Positions 15,478 to 23,785 of a stretch of 64,000 nt of DNA are shown one piece after another. The position numbers and the translations under genes are program-made. Source of the DNA: Gemmatimonadetes bacterium 13_1_20CM_4_69_16 (lineage in GTDB: Bacteria > Gemmatimonadota > Gemmatimonadetes > Gemmatimonadales > GWC2-71-9). The DNA is taken from the NCBI GenBank assembly GCA_001919865.1, contig MNIR01000058.1:47287-111286 (forward strand). Reading direction: 5' to 3'. How positions within the stretch are numbered: position 1 is the stretch's first letter; every line of letters begins with the position of its first letter. The notes under the pieces were generated by a model, which did not search any database, was not told the origin of the DNA, and saw only the letters and a program-made list of their open reading frames with translations.

Positions 15478-16022
15478 CCGTCCGGAAGCTCCACCTCCTG
15501 GGCTCGCCCGTGCTGCGACGGCCCGCGACACCGGTCGCCGCCGTGGACGACGCGGTTCGCGAGCTCGTGGACGACCTGTTCGAAACCATGCGCGCGGCCA
15601 AAGGGGTGGGGCTAGCCGCGAACCAGGTGGGCGTGGCCCAGCGCATCGCCGTCGTGGACGTGGGAGAGGAATTCCCGCCGCCGCTCGTGCTGGTCAATCC
15701 CCGCATCGTCCAGGCGAGCGACGTCACCGAGACCGCCGAGGAGGGCTGTCTCTCGATTCCCGACATCTATGGTGACGTGGAGCGTTCGCTCGCCGTCACC
15801 CTCGAAGCGCTCGACCGGGACGGCCGGCCGTACCGCACCGAGCTCTCCGGCTTCAAGGCCCGCGCCGTACAACACGAGATCGATCATCTCGACGGCATCC
15901 TGTTCCTCGATCACTTGAGCGCCGTGAAGCGGCACCTGCTGATCGCGAAGTGGAAGCGCTCCCGCAAGGGGCAGTCCGGTTACATCAAGGACGTGACGCC
16001 GGAGCCGGCGGGCGAGCTCTAG
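15474..16022 (+). CDS. def: Peptide deformylase
   Basis: Removes the formyl group from nascent N-terminal methionine. GTG 15474 overlaps the yajC stop as GTGA and gives 182 residues, a normal length. The three family motifs are present: GVGLAANQVG, EEGCLSIP (metal-ligand Cys) and QHEIDHLDG (two metal-ligand His and the catalytic Glu). It abuts fmt with no spacer, the classical def-fmt pair with opposing formylation activities. Confidence 0.96.
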   Translation: MTVRKLHLLGSPVLRRPATPVAAVDDAVRELVDDLFETMRAAKGVGLAANQVGVAQRIAVVDVGEEFPPPLVLVNPRIVQASDVTETAEEGCLSIPDIYGDVERSLAVTLEALDRDGRPYRTELSGFKARAVQHEIDHLDGILFLDHLSAVKRHLLIAKWKRSRKGQSGYIKDVTPEPAGEL

Positions 16023-16949
16023 GTGCGCGTCGTCTTCTTCGGCACGCCGGAATTCGCCGTCCCGTCGCTGCGCGCCCTGGTGGGCGAGGGGTTCGACGTC
16101 GTCGCCGCGGTGACGCCGCCCGATCGGCCGCAGGGCCGCTCGCGCTCGCAGCTCGTCCCCCCGCCGGTGAAGCTGGCCGCCGAGGCGGAAGGCGTCCCCG
16201 TATTGCAGCCCGCGCGCCCGACCGATGCCGGCTTCCTCGACCGGATCCGGGAGCTGGCGGCGGATGTCGGGGTCGTGGTGGCGTACGGGCACATCCTCAA
16301 GCCTGAGCTGCTGCAGCTCCCCCGGCGCGGGATGGTCAACGTGCACCCCTCCCTCCTTCCCGAGCTGCGTGGAGCGGCGCCCGTGGAGTGGGCGATCCTG
16401 ACCGGCCTCGAGAAGACGGGCGTCAGCATCATGCAGCTCGACGAGGGCCTCGATTCGGGACCCATCCTGCTGCAGATCCCGCACCGCATCGATCCGGACC
16501 AAACCGGGGGCGAGCTCTCGGCGCATCTCGCCGAAGTCGGCGCGCAAGCCCTGGTCGAGGCGCTGGCGCTGTGGGAGCGTGACGCGCTCCGCCCGGTCCC
16601 GCAGGATGCCGCCCGCGCCACCTACGCGCCCAAGCTCACGCGCGAAACGGCCCACATCCGCTGGAGCGAGCCCGCCGATCGGGTCGCGTGCCTGATCCGT
16701 GGCCTCGACCCGAAGCCCGGCGCCTGGACGCAGCTGGACGGCCAGGAGATCAAGCTGTTCGGCCCCCCCCGGCGCGTGGAGCAGCGGGGCTCTCCCGGGG
16801 AAGTGCTGAAGGCCGACAGCCGGCTGCTGATCGCGGCGGCGAGCGGCGCGGTGGAGGTGGAGGAAGTCCAGCCCGCCGGCAAGGCCCGGCTGCGCGTCGC
16901 GGATTGGGTGCGTGGCCGCGGCGTGAAGGTGGGCCAGCGCTTCGCGTGA
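16023..16949 (+). CDS. fmt: Methionyl-tRNA formyltransferase
   Basis: Formylates initiator Met-tRNA using 10-formyltetrahydrofolate. The 308-residue protein starts at GTG 16023 directly after the def stop (MRVVFFGTPEFAVPSLRAL). It has the folate-binding catalytic segment (VNVHPSLLPELRGAAPVEWAI, with Asn and His) and QLDEGLDSGPIL, plus a C-terminal OB-like domain that contacts the tRNA. No anomaly was seen. The gene overlaps thiE by four bases. Confidence 0.96.
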   Translation: MRVVFFGTPEFAVPSLRALVGEGFDVVAAVTPPDRPQGRSRSQLVPPPVKLAAEAEGVPVLQPARPTDAGFLDRIRELAADVGVVVAYGHILKPELLQLPRRGMVNVHPSLLPELRGAAPVEWAILTGLEKTGVSIMQLDEGLDSGPILLQIPHRIDPDQTGGELSAHLAEVGAQALVEALALWERDALRPVPQDAARATYAPKLTRETAHIRWSEPADRVACLIRGLDPKPGAWTQLDGQEIKLFGPPRRVEQRGSPGEVLKADSRLLIAAASGAVEVEEVQPAGKARLRVADWVRGRGVKVGQRFA

Positions 16950-17566
16950 CGCACCCCGCGCCGTTGCCGCGGCTGCACGCGATCACCGACGAGCGCATCG
17001 CCCGAAGTGCGGACCTGGATGGACTCGCGCAACAGCTCGCCGCCGGCGCGGGTGCCGAGCTGGCATTCCACGCACGCGGCCGTGCGCTCACCGGACTCGA
17101 GCACTACGATCTCGCTGTCCGTCTATCCGTCTACCCGTCTACCCGTCTATTCGTCAACGACCGCCTCGACGTCGCGCTCGCCGCCAGCGCCAGTGGGGTC
17201 CAGCTCGGCACCGGGAGTCTCGATCCGGCGCACGCGCGCCACCTCGACTCGGGCTGGTGGATCGGCAAGTCCGTGCACGATTTGCGCGAGGCGCTGGCCG
17301 CACAAGCGGCCGGCGCCGACTATCTTTTGGTGGGGCCGGTGTACCGAACCGCCACCCACCCGGGGCGCGAGCCGCTGGGATCAGGGCCACTGGCCGAGAT
17401 CAGCGCACTGGGGCTCCCGGTGCTCGCGATCGGCGGCGTGACGCCCGAGCGGATCCGCGAGCTGCGCGCCGCCGGCGCGTACGGGGTGGCGGCGATCCGG
17501 GCGTTGTGGGACGCGCCCGATCCGGAGGCCGCGGCCCGAAGCATGGTGCGGGAGCTGACACGGTGA
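16946..17566 (+). CDS. thiE: Thiamine-phosphate synthase ThiE
   Basis: Joins the pyrimidine and thiazole halves of thiamine phosphate. GTG 16946 overlaps fmt as GTGA and gives 206 residues. Diagnostic segments are LFVNDRLDVALAASASGVQLG, DYLLVGPVYRTATHPG and GLPVLAIGGVTPERIREL. Just before LFVNDR, the sequence AVRLSVYPSTR is encoded by four copies of the octamer CCGTCTA(C/T), so this stretch of the barrel has been rewritten by a tandem repeat without loss of frame. Active-site strands appear intact. Confidence 0.93.
   Translation: MTHPAPLPRLHAITDERIARSADLDGLAQQLAAGAGAELAFHARGRALTGLEHYDLAVRLSVYPSTRLFVNDRLDVALAASASGVQLGTGSLDPAHARHLDSGWWIGKSVHDLREALAAQAAGADYLLVGPVYRTATHPGREPLGSGPLAEISALGLPVLAIGGVTPERIRELRAAGAYGVAAIRALWDAPDPEAAARSMVRELTR
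17119..17158. repeat. Octamer tandem repeat CCGTCTA(C/T) inside thiE
   Basis: Four copies plus one degenerate copy stand in tandem. The reverse complement matches the octamer repeat at 8382-8405 over about 26 bases with only pyrimidine changes. It is in frame and encodes VRLSVYPSTRLFV in ThiE. Confidence 0.88.
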
Positions 17567-17775
17567 ACGATACGATCGACATCACGCTGAACGGGGAGCG
17601 CCGCGCGGTGGCGCGGGGGGCGACCCTGCTCGAGCTGCTCGCCGCGCTCGACCTCGACCCGCGCGCGGTGGTCGTCGAGCATAACCGCGCGATCGTGCGG
17701 CGGCTCGCGCTGGGCGACGTACGGGTCGCCCCAGGGGACGCGGTCGAGCTGGTGCATTTCGTGGGAGGAGGGTGA
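17563..17775 (+). CDS. thiS: Sulfur carrier protein ThiS
   Basis: A 70-residue ubiquitin-like protein that carries thiocarboxylate sulfur to thiazole synthase. GTG 17563 overlaps the thiE stop. It begins with the beta strand [20 protein letters not shown] and ends [10 protein letters not shown], providing the C-terminal Gly-Gly that is adenylated and thiolated. It lies four bases before thiG, its partner. The activating enzyme ThiF is not in the window. Confidence 0.92.
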   Translation: MNDTIDITLNGERRAVARGATLLELLAALDLDPRAVVVEHNRAIVRRLALGDVRVAPGDAVELVHFVGGG

Positions 17776-17779
17776 GCCG

Positions 17780-18577
17780 ATGGCCACAGCCGTCGAGACC
17801 CTGCGTGACACGCCGTTCGCCATCGGTGGGCGCACGTTCCACTCGCGCCTGCTGGTGGGGACGGGCAAGTACTCGGACAACGAGACGATGGTCCGCGCCA
17901 TCGAAGCGTCGGGGGCGGAGATCGTCACCGTCGCGGTGCGGCGCGTGGATCTGGACCGCACGAAGCAGGCGGGCGTGCTGTACCACCTCGACCCCAAGCG
18001 CTATTTCCTGCTCGCGAACACCGCTGGCTGCGCCACGGCGGAGGACGCGGTGCGGTACGCCCGGCTGGCCCGTGAGGCCGGCTTCAATGAGTTCATCAAG
18101 CTCGAAGTGATCGGCGACCAGGAGACGCTCCTCCCCGACGTGCAGGGCCTGCTCGAGGCCGCGCAGCTTCTGGTGCGGGACGGTTTCAAGGTGCTCGCCT
18201 ACACGAACGAGGATCTGGTGACGGCGCTGCGACTCGAGGACGCGGGCTGCGCCGCGGTGATGCCGCTCGCGTCGCCGATCGGCAGCGGGCTCGGGCTCTT
18301 GAACCCGTACAGCGTCCGCATCATCAAGCGGCGACTCAAGGTGCCCGTGGTGGTGGACGCGGGCGTCGGGACAGCGTCGGACGCCTGCATCACGATGGAG
18401 CAGGGCGTGGACGGAATCCTCATGAACACCGCGCTGGCGGCGGCTCAGGATCCGGTCGCGATGGCGCACGCGATGCATCTCGCGGTGGAGGCGGGACGGA
18501 CCGCGTACCTCGCCGGTCGCATGCCGCGGCGCGAGGTGGCGGTGCCCTCCTCCCCGCTCGAGGGGATGCTGGATTAG
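17780..18577 (+). CDS. thiG: Thiazole synthase ThiG
   Basis: A 265-residue TIM-barrel enzyme that forms the thiazole phosphate from 1-deoxyxylulose 5-phosphate, dehydroglycine and ThiS thiocarboxylate. Motifs include [42 protein letters not shown] (catalytic Lys), [10 protein letters not shown] and [12 protein letters not shown]. The length is typical. No thiH or thiO is present here, so the dehydroglycine source must be encoded elsewhere. It is followed closely by rsmB. Confidence 0.96.
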   Translation: MATAVETLRDTPFAIGGRTFHSRLLVGTGKYSDNETMVRAIEASGAEIVTVAVRRVDLDRTKQAGVLYHLDPKRYFLLANTAGCATAEDAVRYARLAREAGFNEFIKLEVIGDQETLLPDVQGLLEAAQLLVRDGFKVLAYTNEDLVTALRLEDAGCAAVMPLASPIGSGLGLLNPYSVRIIKRRLKVPVVVDAGVGTASDACITMEQGVDGILMNTALAAAQDPVAMAHAMHLAVEAGRTAYLAGRMPRREVAVPSSPLEGMLD

Positions 18578-18605
18578 GGACGCCACCGCCGCCCGGCGCG
18601 CGGCG

Positions 18606-19850
18606 TTGCGGATCCTCGAGGCGGTGCGCTCGGGCGCCACCTTCGCGACGGCGCGCGATCAGTATCTGGCAGGACTCCACGACCGCGACCGCCGCCTCGC
18701 CTACGAGCTCGCCGCGGGCGTGCTGCGCAGCCGGGCCGACCTCGACCGGGCACTCGAGCTCGCGACGGCTGATCCCCGCCTCCACGACATCCTGCGACTC
18801 GGGGCCTACCAGCTGCGCGCACTCGCCCGCGTGCCCGCGTATGCCGCCGTGTCCACCAGCGTGGACCTGGCGCGCGAGGTCGCCGGGGAAGGCGGCGCCG
18901 CGTACCTCAATCAGGCGCTGCGACGACTCGCGGAGTCTGGGAGCCGGGAGCCGGGAGCAGTACCCTCCCATCCCGAATGGCTCTTGGCCCGCTGGCGGAA
19001 GCAGTTCGGCGACGACGAGACGGCGCGGCTCGTCGCGTGGAACGACGCCAAGCCGCCCCTGACGCTCCAACCGGCTCGCTGGAATGCAGAGACGCTACGC
19101 GCGCGGCTCCAAGCGGCCGGCTTCGGGGTACGAGAAGCGCCGTGGGGCGCGGGGCTGCTGCTGGCACCGACAGCGACCGCTCCCCGCTCCCTGCTCCCCA
19201 GCCGTTTGCCCGGGTTCGGGGAGGGCGCGTTCATCGTGCAAGACTCCGCCCACGCGCTCGTCTGCCGCTTCGCGGCGATCCCGCCCGGGGCGCTCACGTA
19301 CGACGCCTGCGCCGCTCCCGGCGGCAAAGCCGTCTTGCTCGAGCGGCTGGGCGCGCGGGTAGTGGCCGGCGACGCGCGCCGCGACCGGATGGAGCGCCTC
19401 GCGCAGACGGCGCGGCGCGCCGGAGTGGCAATTCGGCTCGCCGTCGCCGATCTTCTGTCGGCGCCGTTCGCAGCGGGGATACCGGTCGCCGTGTTCGTGG
19501 ACGCTCCGTGCACGGCGACGGGAACGATGGCGCGTCACCCCGATGCGCGCTGGAGGATATCCCTGCGCGCGATCGCCCGCGCGGCGGCGCGGCAGCGCGC
19601 CCTGCTCGACGCAGCGGCGCGCCTGGTGCCGCCGGGCGGCCTGCTGGTGTACGCGACCTGCTCGCTCGAGGCGGAGGAGAACAGCGACATCGTGAACGAT
19701 TTCCTGGGACGACACCGCGAGTTTCGGCGCGACCGAGCGCCGGGCACGGTGCCTGCCGAGCTGCTGACGGGGGAGGGCGACTTCCAGTCGCTCCCACAGC
19801 GGCACGGCATGGACGGCGCCTACGCGGCGCGCTGCGTGCGGGTGCGGTGA
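18606..19850 (+). CDS. rsmB: 16S rRNA m5C967 methyltransferase RsmB
   Basis: SAM-dependent rRNA cytosine-5 methyltransferase with an N-terminal NusB-like RNA-binding domain and a C-terminal Rossmann domain. Motifs are YDACAAPGGKAVLLERLG, VFVDAPCTATGTMARHPD and VYATCSLEAEENSDIV (the two catalytic Cys regions). The track start is TTG 18606; the in-frame upstream codons read [10 protein letters not shown], typical of the family, so the true start may be a few codons earlier, near the thiG stop. Two heptamer repeat tracts at 18937-18957 and 19178-19201 insert low-complexity residues in frame (ESGSREPGAV and APRSLLPSRL). Confidence 0.92.
   Translation: MRILEAVRSGATFATARDQYLAGLHDRDRRLAYELAAGVLRSRADLDRALELATADPRLHDILRLGAYQLRALARVPAYAAVSTSVDLAREVAGEGGAAYLNQALRRLAESGSREPGAVPSHPEWLLARWRKQFGDDETARLVAWNDAKPPLTLQPARWNAETLRARLQAAGFGVREAPWGAGLLLAPTATAPRSLLPSRLPGFGEGAFIVQDSAHALVCRFAAIPPGALTYDACAAPGGKAVLLERLGARVVAGDARRDRMERLAQTARRAGVAIRLAVADLLSAPFAAGIPVAVFVDAPCTATGTMARHPDARWRISLRAIARAAARQRALLDAAARLVPPGGLLVYATCSLEAEENSDIVNDFLGRHREFRRDRAPGTVPAELLTGEGDFQSLPQRHGMDGAYAARCVRVR
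18937..18957. repeat. Heptamer tandem repeat (C/T)(C/T)GGGAG within rsmB
   Basis: CTGGGAG CCGGGAG CCGGGAG stand in tandem, adding seven in-frame codons between the NusB-like and methyltransferase parts of RsmB. An inverted relative (CGCTCCC units) lies at 19178-19201 in the same gene. Confidence 0.75.
19178..19201. repeat. Inverted heptamer tandem repeat CGCTCCC within rsmB
   Basis: CGCTCCC CGCTCCC TGCTCCC is the reverse complement of the GGGAGC-type repeat about 220 bases upstream, so the two tracts could pair in the mRNA. It is in frame and encodes part of APRSLLPSRLPG. Confidence 0.65.
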
Positions 19851-20620
19851 TGCAATTCCGGCGCCATCTGCCGCCGATCCACGAGTGGCGACTGCCGGGG
19901 CTCGATGCGCGCGGCGCCAAGCGCTGGGGCGCGGCAGTCGCCGCGGCACTCGCCGCCGGATATCTGACGGCTTACCTGGTGATCTTTCCGGCGCCGATCC
20001 TGCACGGGCACCAGGTCGTGCCCCGGGTGCTCGGGCTGTCGCTGGCCGAAGCCTCGGCCGCGCTCCGCAAGGCCGGGCTGCAGGTCCAGGACGGCGGCTC
20101 CGAGCCGCATCCCACGGCGCCGCAGGGGACGGTGATCTGGCAGGATCCGCCGCCCGGTCTCTCCGCGCCGGCGGGGCTGCGGGTGACCCTGGTGGCGAGC
20201 GACGGCCCCCCCAAGATTCCGGTACCGGACGTGGCGGGGCTGGACGGCGCCCTGGCTCAGCGTCTGGTGGCGGCCGCGGGCCTCACGGTGAGTCAGGTCG
20301 AGTCGGTGCAGGCCGCGGCACCGCGGGGCATCGCGATGCTCACTCGCCCGCCGGCGACCACCGTGCTGGCGCCGGGCGCGCCCGTGAGCGTCGTGGTGAG
20401 CCGGGGGGCGCCAACCATTCCGGTGCCGGACCTCTTGGGGATGTCGCAGGCGGACGCGCGCACCCGGCTCGAACTGGAGGGACTGACGCTCGGCACGGTG
20501 ACGCGACGGCGCACGGCCGACGCGAACCCGGGCACGGTCGTGGCCCAGCGGCCCGCGGCGGGGACGCTCGCCGCCGCCGCCACCGTGGTGGACATCGTCG
20601 TGGCCCGGAGCCCGCAATGA
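19850..20620 (+). CDS. PASTA-domain membrane protein without a kinase domain
   Basis: ATG 19850 overlaps the rsmB stop (TGATG) and gives 256 residues. A short cytoplasmic tail leads to one transmembrane helix (AAVAAALAAGYLTAYLVIF), then three PASTA repeats: VPRVLGLSLAEASAALRKAGL, VPDVAGLDGALAQRLVAAAGL and VPDLLGMSQADARTRLELEGL. PASTA domains bind peptidoglycan fragments and usually cap Ser/Thr kinases or penicillin-binding proteins. In Firmicutes the PASTA kinase prkC sits between rsmB and rpe, exactly this position. Here only the sensor part remains, suggesting a kinase-less envelope sensor or anchor. Confidence 0.88.
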   Translation: MQFRRHLPPIHEWRLPGLDARGAKRWGAAVAAALAAGYLTAYLVIFPAPILHGHQVVPRVLGLSLAEASAALRKAGLQVQDGGSEPHPTAPQGTVIWQDPPPGLSAPAGLRVTLVASDGPPKIPVPDVAGLDGALAQRLVAAAGLTVSQVESVQAAAPRGIAMLTRPPATTVLAPGAPVSVVVSRGAPTIPVPDLLGMSQADARTRLELEGLTLGTVTRRRTADANPGTVVAQRPAAGTLAAAATVVDIVVARSPQ

Positions 20621-21288
20621 ATAACGGCATCCGCATCGCGCCCAGCGTGCTCTCCGCCGACCTGACCCGGCTCGCCGAGCAAGTGGGCCAGGTCCTGGCG
20701 GGTGGTGCCGATTGGCTGCACGTGGACGTGATGGACGGCCGCTTCGTGCCGAACCTCACCTTCGGCGCCAACATGATCGAGGCGTTGCGCAAGCTCACCG
20801 ATCGGCCGATCGATGTGCACCTCATGGTGGTCGAGCCGGAGCGGTACATCGATGCCTTTGCCGCCGCGGGCGCCTCGGTGTTCACACTGCACCCCGAAGC
20901 GACGCTGCACGTGCAACGCCAACTCGCCGCCGCACGCGACCGCGGGATGCTCGCCGGCCTGGCGCTCAATCCGGGCACGCCGCTCGCGCTGGCGGAGGAA
21001 GTCGTCGCTGACTTGGATCTGCTGCTCGTCATGACGGTGAACCCGGGGTTCGGCGGGCAGGGGTACCTCCCCGCCTCGAACGAGAAGATCCGGCGTGCTC
21101 GTGAGCTGCTCTCGGCGCACGGCTCGCGGGCGCTGCTGGAGGTGGACGGCGGCATCACACCGCAGACGATCGCCGCGGCGCACGCCGCGGGTGCCGACAC
21201 GTTCGTGGCCGGAAACGCGGTCTTCACCAGCCCCGATCCCGCCCGCGAGGTACGGGAGCTGCGGCGTCAATGCCTGGTGACCGCGTGA
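20617..21288 (+). CDS. rpe: Ribulose-phosphate 3-epimerase
   Basis: Interconverts ribulose 5-phosphate and xylulose 5-phosphate in the pentose phosphate pathway. ATG 20617 overlaps the PASTA gene by four bases; the product is 223 residues. It has the barrel motifs IAPSVLSADLTRLAEQV, WLHVDVMDGRFVPNLTFG (metal ligands), DVHLMVVEPERYI, VMTVNPGFGGQGYLP and LEVDGGITPQT. Complete and of normal length. The end overlaps the thioredoxin-like gene by 19 bases. Confidence 0.96.
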   Translation: MNNGIRIAPSVLSADLTRLAEQVGQVLAGGADWLHVDVMDGRFVPNLTFGANMIEALRKLTDRPIDVHLMVVEPERYIDAFAAAGASVFTLHPEATLHVQRQLAAARDRGMLAGLALNPGTPLALAEEVVADLDLLLVMTVNPGFGGQGYLPASNEKIRRARELLSAHGSRALLEVDGGITPQTIAAAHAAGADTFVAGNAVFTSPDPAREVRELRRQCLVTA

Positions 21289-21821
21289 CGCCGCTGCGGC
21301 AGTGGTCCATCGCGATCAGCGCCGTCACGGCGCTGGGGTTCGGCACGGCGCTGGCGGTCAAAGTGTGGCCGCAGCTCGATCTGGTGGGCGCCGGGTCGCG
21401 CGCCCCCGGGTTCCACGCCGTGAACCTGCGTACGGCGCAGCCCGCGTCCCTCGCGAGCTACCGCGACAGGGTGATCCTGCTCAACGTGTGGGCCACCTGG
21501 TGCCCGCCGTGCCGCGTCGAGATGCCGTCCCTGGAGCGGCTGCAGCGAAAGCTCGGCGGCCCGGGCTTCGCGGTGGTCGCGGTGAGCATCGATGAGGGCG
21601 ACTCGAGCGAAGTGATGAAGTTCGTGCAACAGCTGGGGTTGAGCTTCGACATCCTCCACGACAAGGGCGGGGCCATCCAGCGCATCTACCAGACCACGGG
21701 CGTGCCCGAAAGCTTCGTCATCGACCGAGACGGCGTCATCATCAAGAAGGTGATCGGCGCGGCGGAATGGGACGGGCCGGTGAACGAGCTCCTGATCCGG
21801 AAACTCATCGATGCCCGTTAA
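21270..21821 (+). CDS. TlpA/ResA-like thiol-disulfide oxidoreductase
   Basis: A 183-residue membrane-anchored thioredoxin. An N-terminal helix (AISAVTALGFGTALAVKVW) is followed by an AhpC/TSA-type fold with the active site WCPPC at residues 77-81 (VILLNVWATWCPPC), and cis-Pro in TGVPESFVIDRDG. It reduces or shuffles periplasmic disulfides, often for cytochrome c maturation. ATG 21270 overlaps rpe; GTG 21285 is the alternative start. It overlaps the YbbR gene by 11 bases. Confidence 0.87.
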   Translation: MPGDRVTPLRQWSIAISAVTALGFGTALAVKVWPQLDLVGAGSRAPGFHAVNLRTAQPASLASYRDRVILLNVWATWCPPCRVEMPSLERLQRKLGGPGFAVVAVSIDEGDSSEVMKFVQQLGLSFDILHDKGGAIQRIYQTTGVPESFVIDRDGVIIKKVIGAAEWDGPVNELLIRKLIDAR

Positions 21822-22740
21822 CATCGGGCAGCTGTTCGTCCGCAACTGGCCGATCAAGCTCGCGGCGATGTTCTTCGCCGTCATGCTGTACGTCGCGGTC
21901 GCGGCGCAGCAGCCGCTGTCGCAGCGCTTCGCCCTGCGGCTCGCGGTCACCGTACCGCCGGGGCGCGCCGTGCGGCAGCAGCCCGCGGGGGTGACGGTCA
22001 CCGTGACCGGCAAAGGCAGCGAGATCATGAAGCTGCGCTCGTTCCCACGCACCATTCGCAAGACGATCTCCGACACCTTCTCCGGATCGGTGTGGAGCAT
22101 CCATCTGCAGGCGTCCGACGTGGACATCCCCAAGGGCACCGACGTGCAGGTCGTGGAGATCACCCCGCGCGACGTCGACGTGGTGCTCGACCCCGTCGGG
22201 AAGAAGGACGTCAGGATCGTACCCCTGGTGCGCGTCGAGGCCGAGTCGGGCTACGTGCTGCGGGGCCTGTCGATCGTGCCGAGCGTGGCGCGCGTCGTGG
22301 GGCCGGAGAAGAGCCTCGCCGCCGTCGACTCCATCACGACGCTGCCCACCGTCATCTCGAGCGTGAACGGCCCGTTCTTCCGGACCGTCCCGCTCGACAC
22401 CACGCCGCTCGGCGTGGTACGGGTCGCGCCCAAGGAGGTTCGGGTCGCGGGTGAGGTGGCGGCGATCGTCGAGCGCTCGATCGGCGCCGTGCCGATCACG
22501 ACGGCGGCGTCCGGCTTCGCCGGGTTCCTGCTCACGCCCGAACGGGTGAGCGTGTGGGTCCGCGGCCCCGAGTCGAAGGTCAGCACGCTCACGAAGGACA
22601 GCGTGCGCGTGATCGCGCATCTGGTCGGCAAAGCGGGACCGGGCGGCTACGCCCGTCTCAGCGTCACCGCGCCGCCCGGGATCCGGGCGCGCGCCGTGCC
22701 CGACTCCGTCGGGCTGCGGCGCAAGACGGGCCGTGGCTGA
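21811..22740 (+). CDS. YbbR-like (CdaR-type) membrane protein
   Basis: A 309-residue protein with an N-terminal signal anchor (NWPIKLAAMFFAVMLYVAVAAQQPLSQRF) and about three YbbR repeats in the periplasmic part. The repeats are seen in VTVTGKGSEIMKL, VPLVRVEAESGYVLRGLSIVPS followed by VRVVGPEKSLAAVDSITT-type motifs, and FLLTPERVSVWVRGPESKV. In Firmicutes the homologue CdaR regulates the diadenylate cyclase CdaA, but no cdaA lies next to it here. Its function in this organism is unknown. The stop overlaps tsaD. Confidence 0.82.
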   Translation: MPVNIGQLFVRNWPIKLAAMFFAVMLYVAVAAQQPLSQRFALRLAVTVPPGRAVRQQPAGVTVTVTGKGSEIMKLRSFPRTIRKTISDTFSGSVWSIHLQASDVDIPKGTDVQVVEITPRDVDVVLDPVGKKDVRIVPLVRVEAESGYVLRGLSIVPSVARVVGPEKSLAAVDSITTLPTVISSVNGPFFRTVPLDTTPLGVVRVAPKEVRVAGEVAAIVERSIGAVPITTAASGFAGFLLTPERVSVWVRGPESKVSTLTKDSVRVIAHLVGKAGPGGYARLSVTAPPGIRARAVPDSVGLRRKTGRG

Positions 22741-23785
22741 CGTCGTCCTGGGGATCGAGACGTCGTGCGACGAGACCTCGGCCGCCGTGCTGGTAGCCGA
22801 GCGGGCGGGGCGCCCGCCCGAGCTCGCGAGCCTGGTGATTCTGTCGCAGGACATCCACAAGGTGTTCGGCGGCGTGGTCCCCGAGTTGGCGAGCCGGGCA
22901 CACCTCGCGGCGCTCCCCGCGGTGGTGGAGCGCGCCCTCGTGGAGGCGGGCATCGGGTGGAGCGCGCTGGACGCGGTCGCCGTGACCCAGGGACCGGGGC
23001 TCGTGGGTGCGCTGCTGGTCGGCGTGGTGTACGCCAAGGCGCTCGCCTACGCCGGCGATCGCGCCGTGATCGGGGTGCACCACATGGAGGGACACCTGTT
23101 CGCGCCGGCCCTCGAGGATCCCGAGCTCGCGCCCCCGTTCGTCGCCTTGCTCGTCTCGGGCGGTCATACCCTGCTGCTCGACGTTCTCGCGTGGGGCCGC
23201 TACCGCCTGCTCGGCGCAACCCGCGACGACGCCGCCGGCGAAGCCTTCGACAAGGTCGCGACGCTGCTCGGGCTCGGCTATCCCGGCGGGCCAGCGATCG
23301 AGCGGCTGGCCCCAGAAGGTGACCCGGCGCGCTTCAGCTTGCCCCGCCCGATGCTGGACGACGGATTCGAGTTCTCCTTCTCGGGTCTGAAGACCGCGGT
23401 GCTGCACGTGGTGCGCGCGAGCGACGACCTGAGCCGCGACCGGCCGCACATCGCCCGTGCGTTCCAGGACGCCGTGCTCGACGTGCTGGTGACGAAGCTC
23501 GAGCGCGCGGTGCGCGCCACCGGTCGCTCCACGGTCGTGCTGGGCGGCGGTGTCGCCTGCAGCCGCGCCCTCACGGCCCGCGCCGCCGAGCGACTCACCG
23601 GCCTGGCGCGCGTCGCCGTCGCGAGCCCCCGGCTGAACGCGGATAACGCCGCCATGATTGCGCGCGCCGGCTGGCATCGTCTCGGCAGGGGCGAGCGCAG
23701 CGACTGGACCCTCGACGCCCGCGCCGACCTGCCGTTCCCCGGTCTCGAGCCGGCGGCCATGCCGCGCGGCGTCCCACACCCATGA
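22733..23785 (+). CDS. tsaD: tRNA N6-threonylcarbamoyladenosine transferase TsaD
   Basis: A 350-residue ASKHA-fold enzyme that transfers threonylcarbamoyl to A37 of ANN-decoding tRNAs. It starts VLGIETSCDETSAAVL and carries the metal-binding HMEGH (His117 and His121), LLVSGGHTLLLDV, DDAAGEAFDKVATLLGLGYPGG and VLGGGVACSRALT. All motifs are intact. It overlaps ybbR by 8 bases and lgt by 4 (ATGA). Confidence 0.96.
   Translation: MADVVLGIETSCDETSAAVLVAERAGRPPELASLVILSQDIHKVFGGVVPELASRAHLAALPAVVERALVEAGIGWSALDAVAVTQGPGLVGALLVGVVYAKALAYAGDRAVIGVHHMEGHLFAPALEDPELAPPFVALLVSGGHTLLLDVLAWGRYRLLGATRDDAAGEAFDKVATLLGLGYPGGPAIERLAPEGDPARFSLPRPMLDDGFEFSFSGLKTAVLHVVRASDDLSRDRPHIARAFQDAVLDVLVTKLERAVRATGRSTVVLGGGVACSRALTARAAERLTGLARVAVASPRLNADNAAMIARAGWHRLGRGERSDWTLDARADLPFPGLEPAAMPRGVPHP

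Noticed and set aside
8382-17158. CRISPR array from tandem octamers
   Set aside because: The units are 7-10 bases with no spacers of regular length, and no cas genes are present.
17119-17158. Frameshift in thiE caused by the octamer repeat
   Set aside because: The frame continues through the repeat into the conserved LFVNDRLDVALA strand, so the gene is intact at this length.
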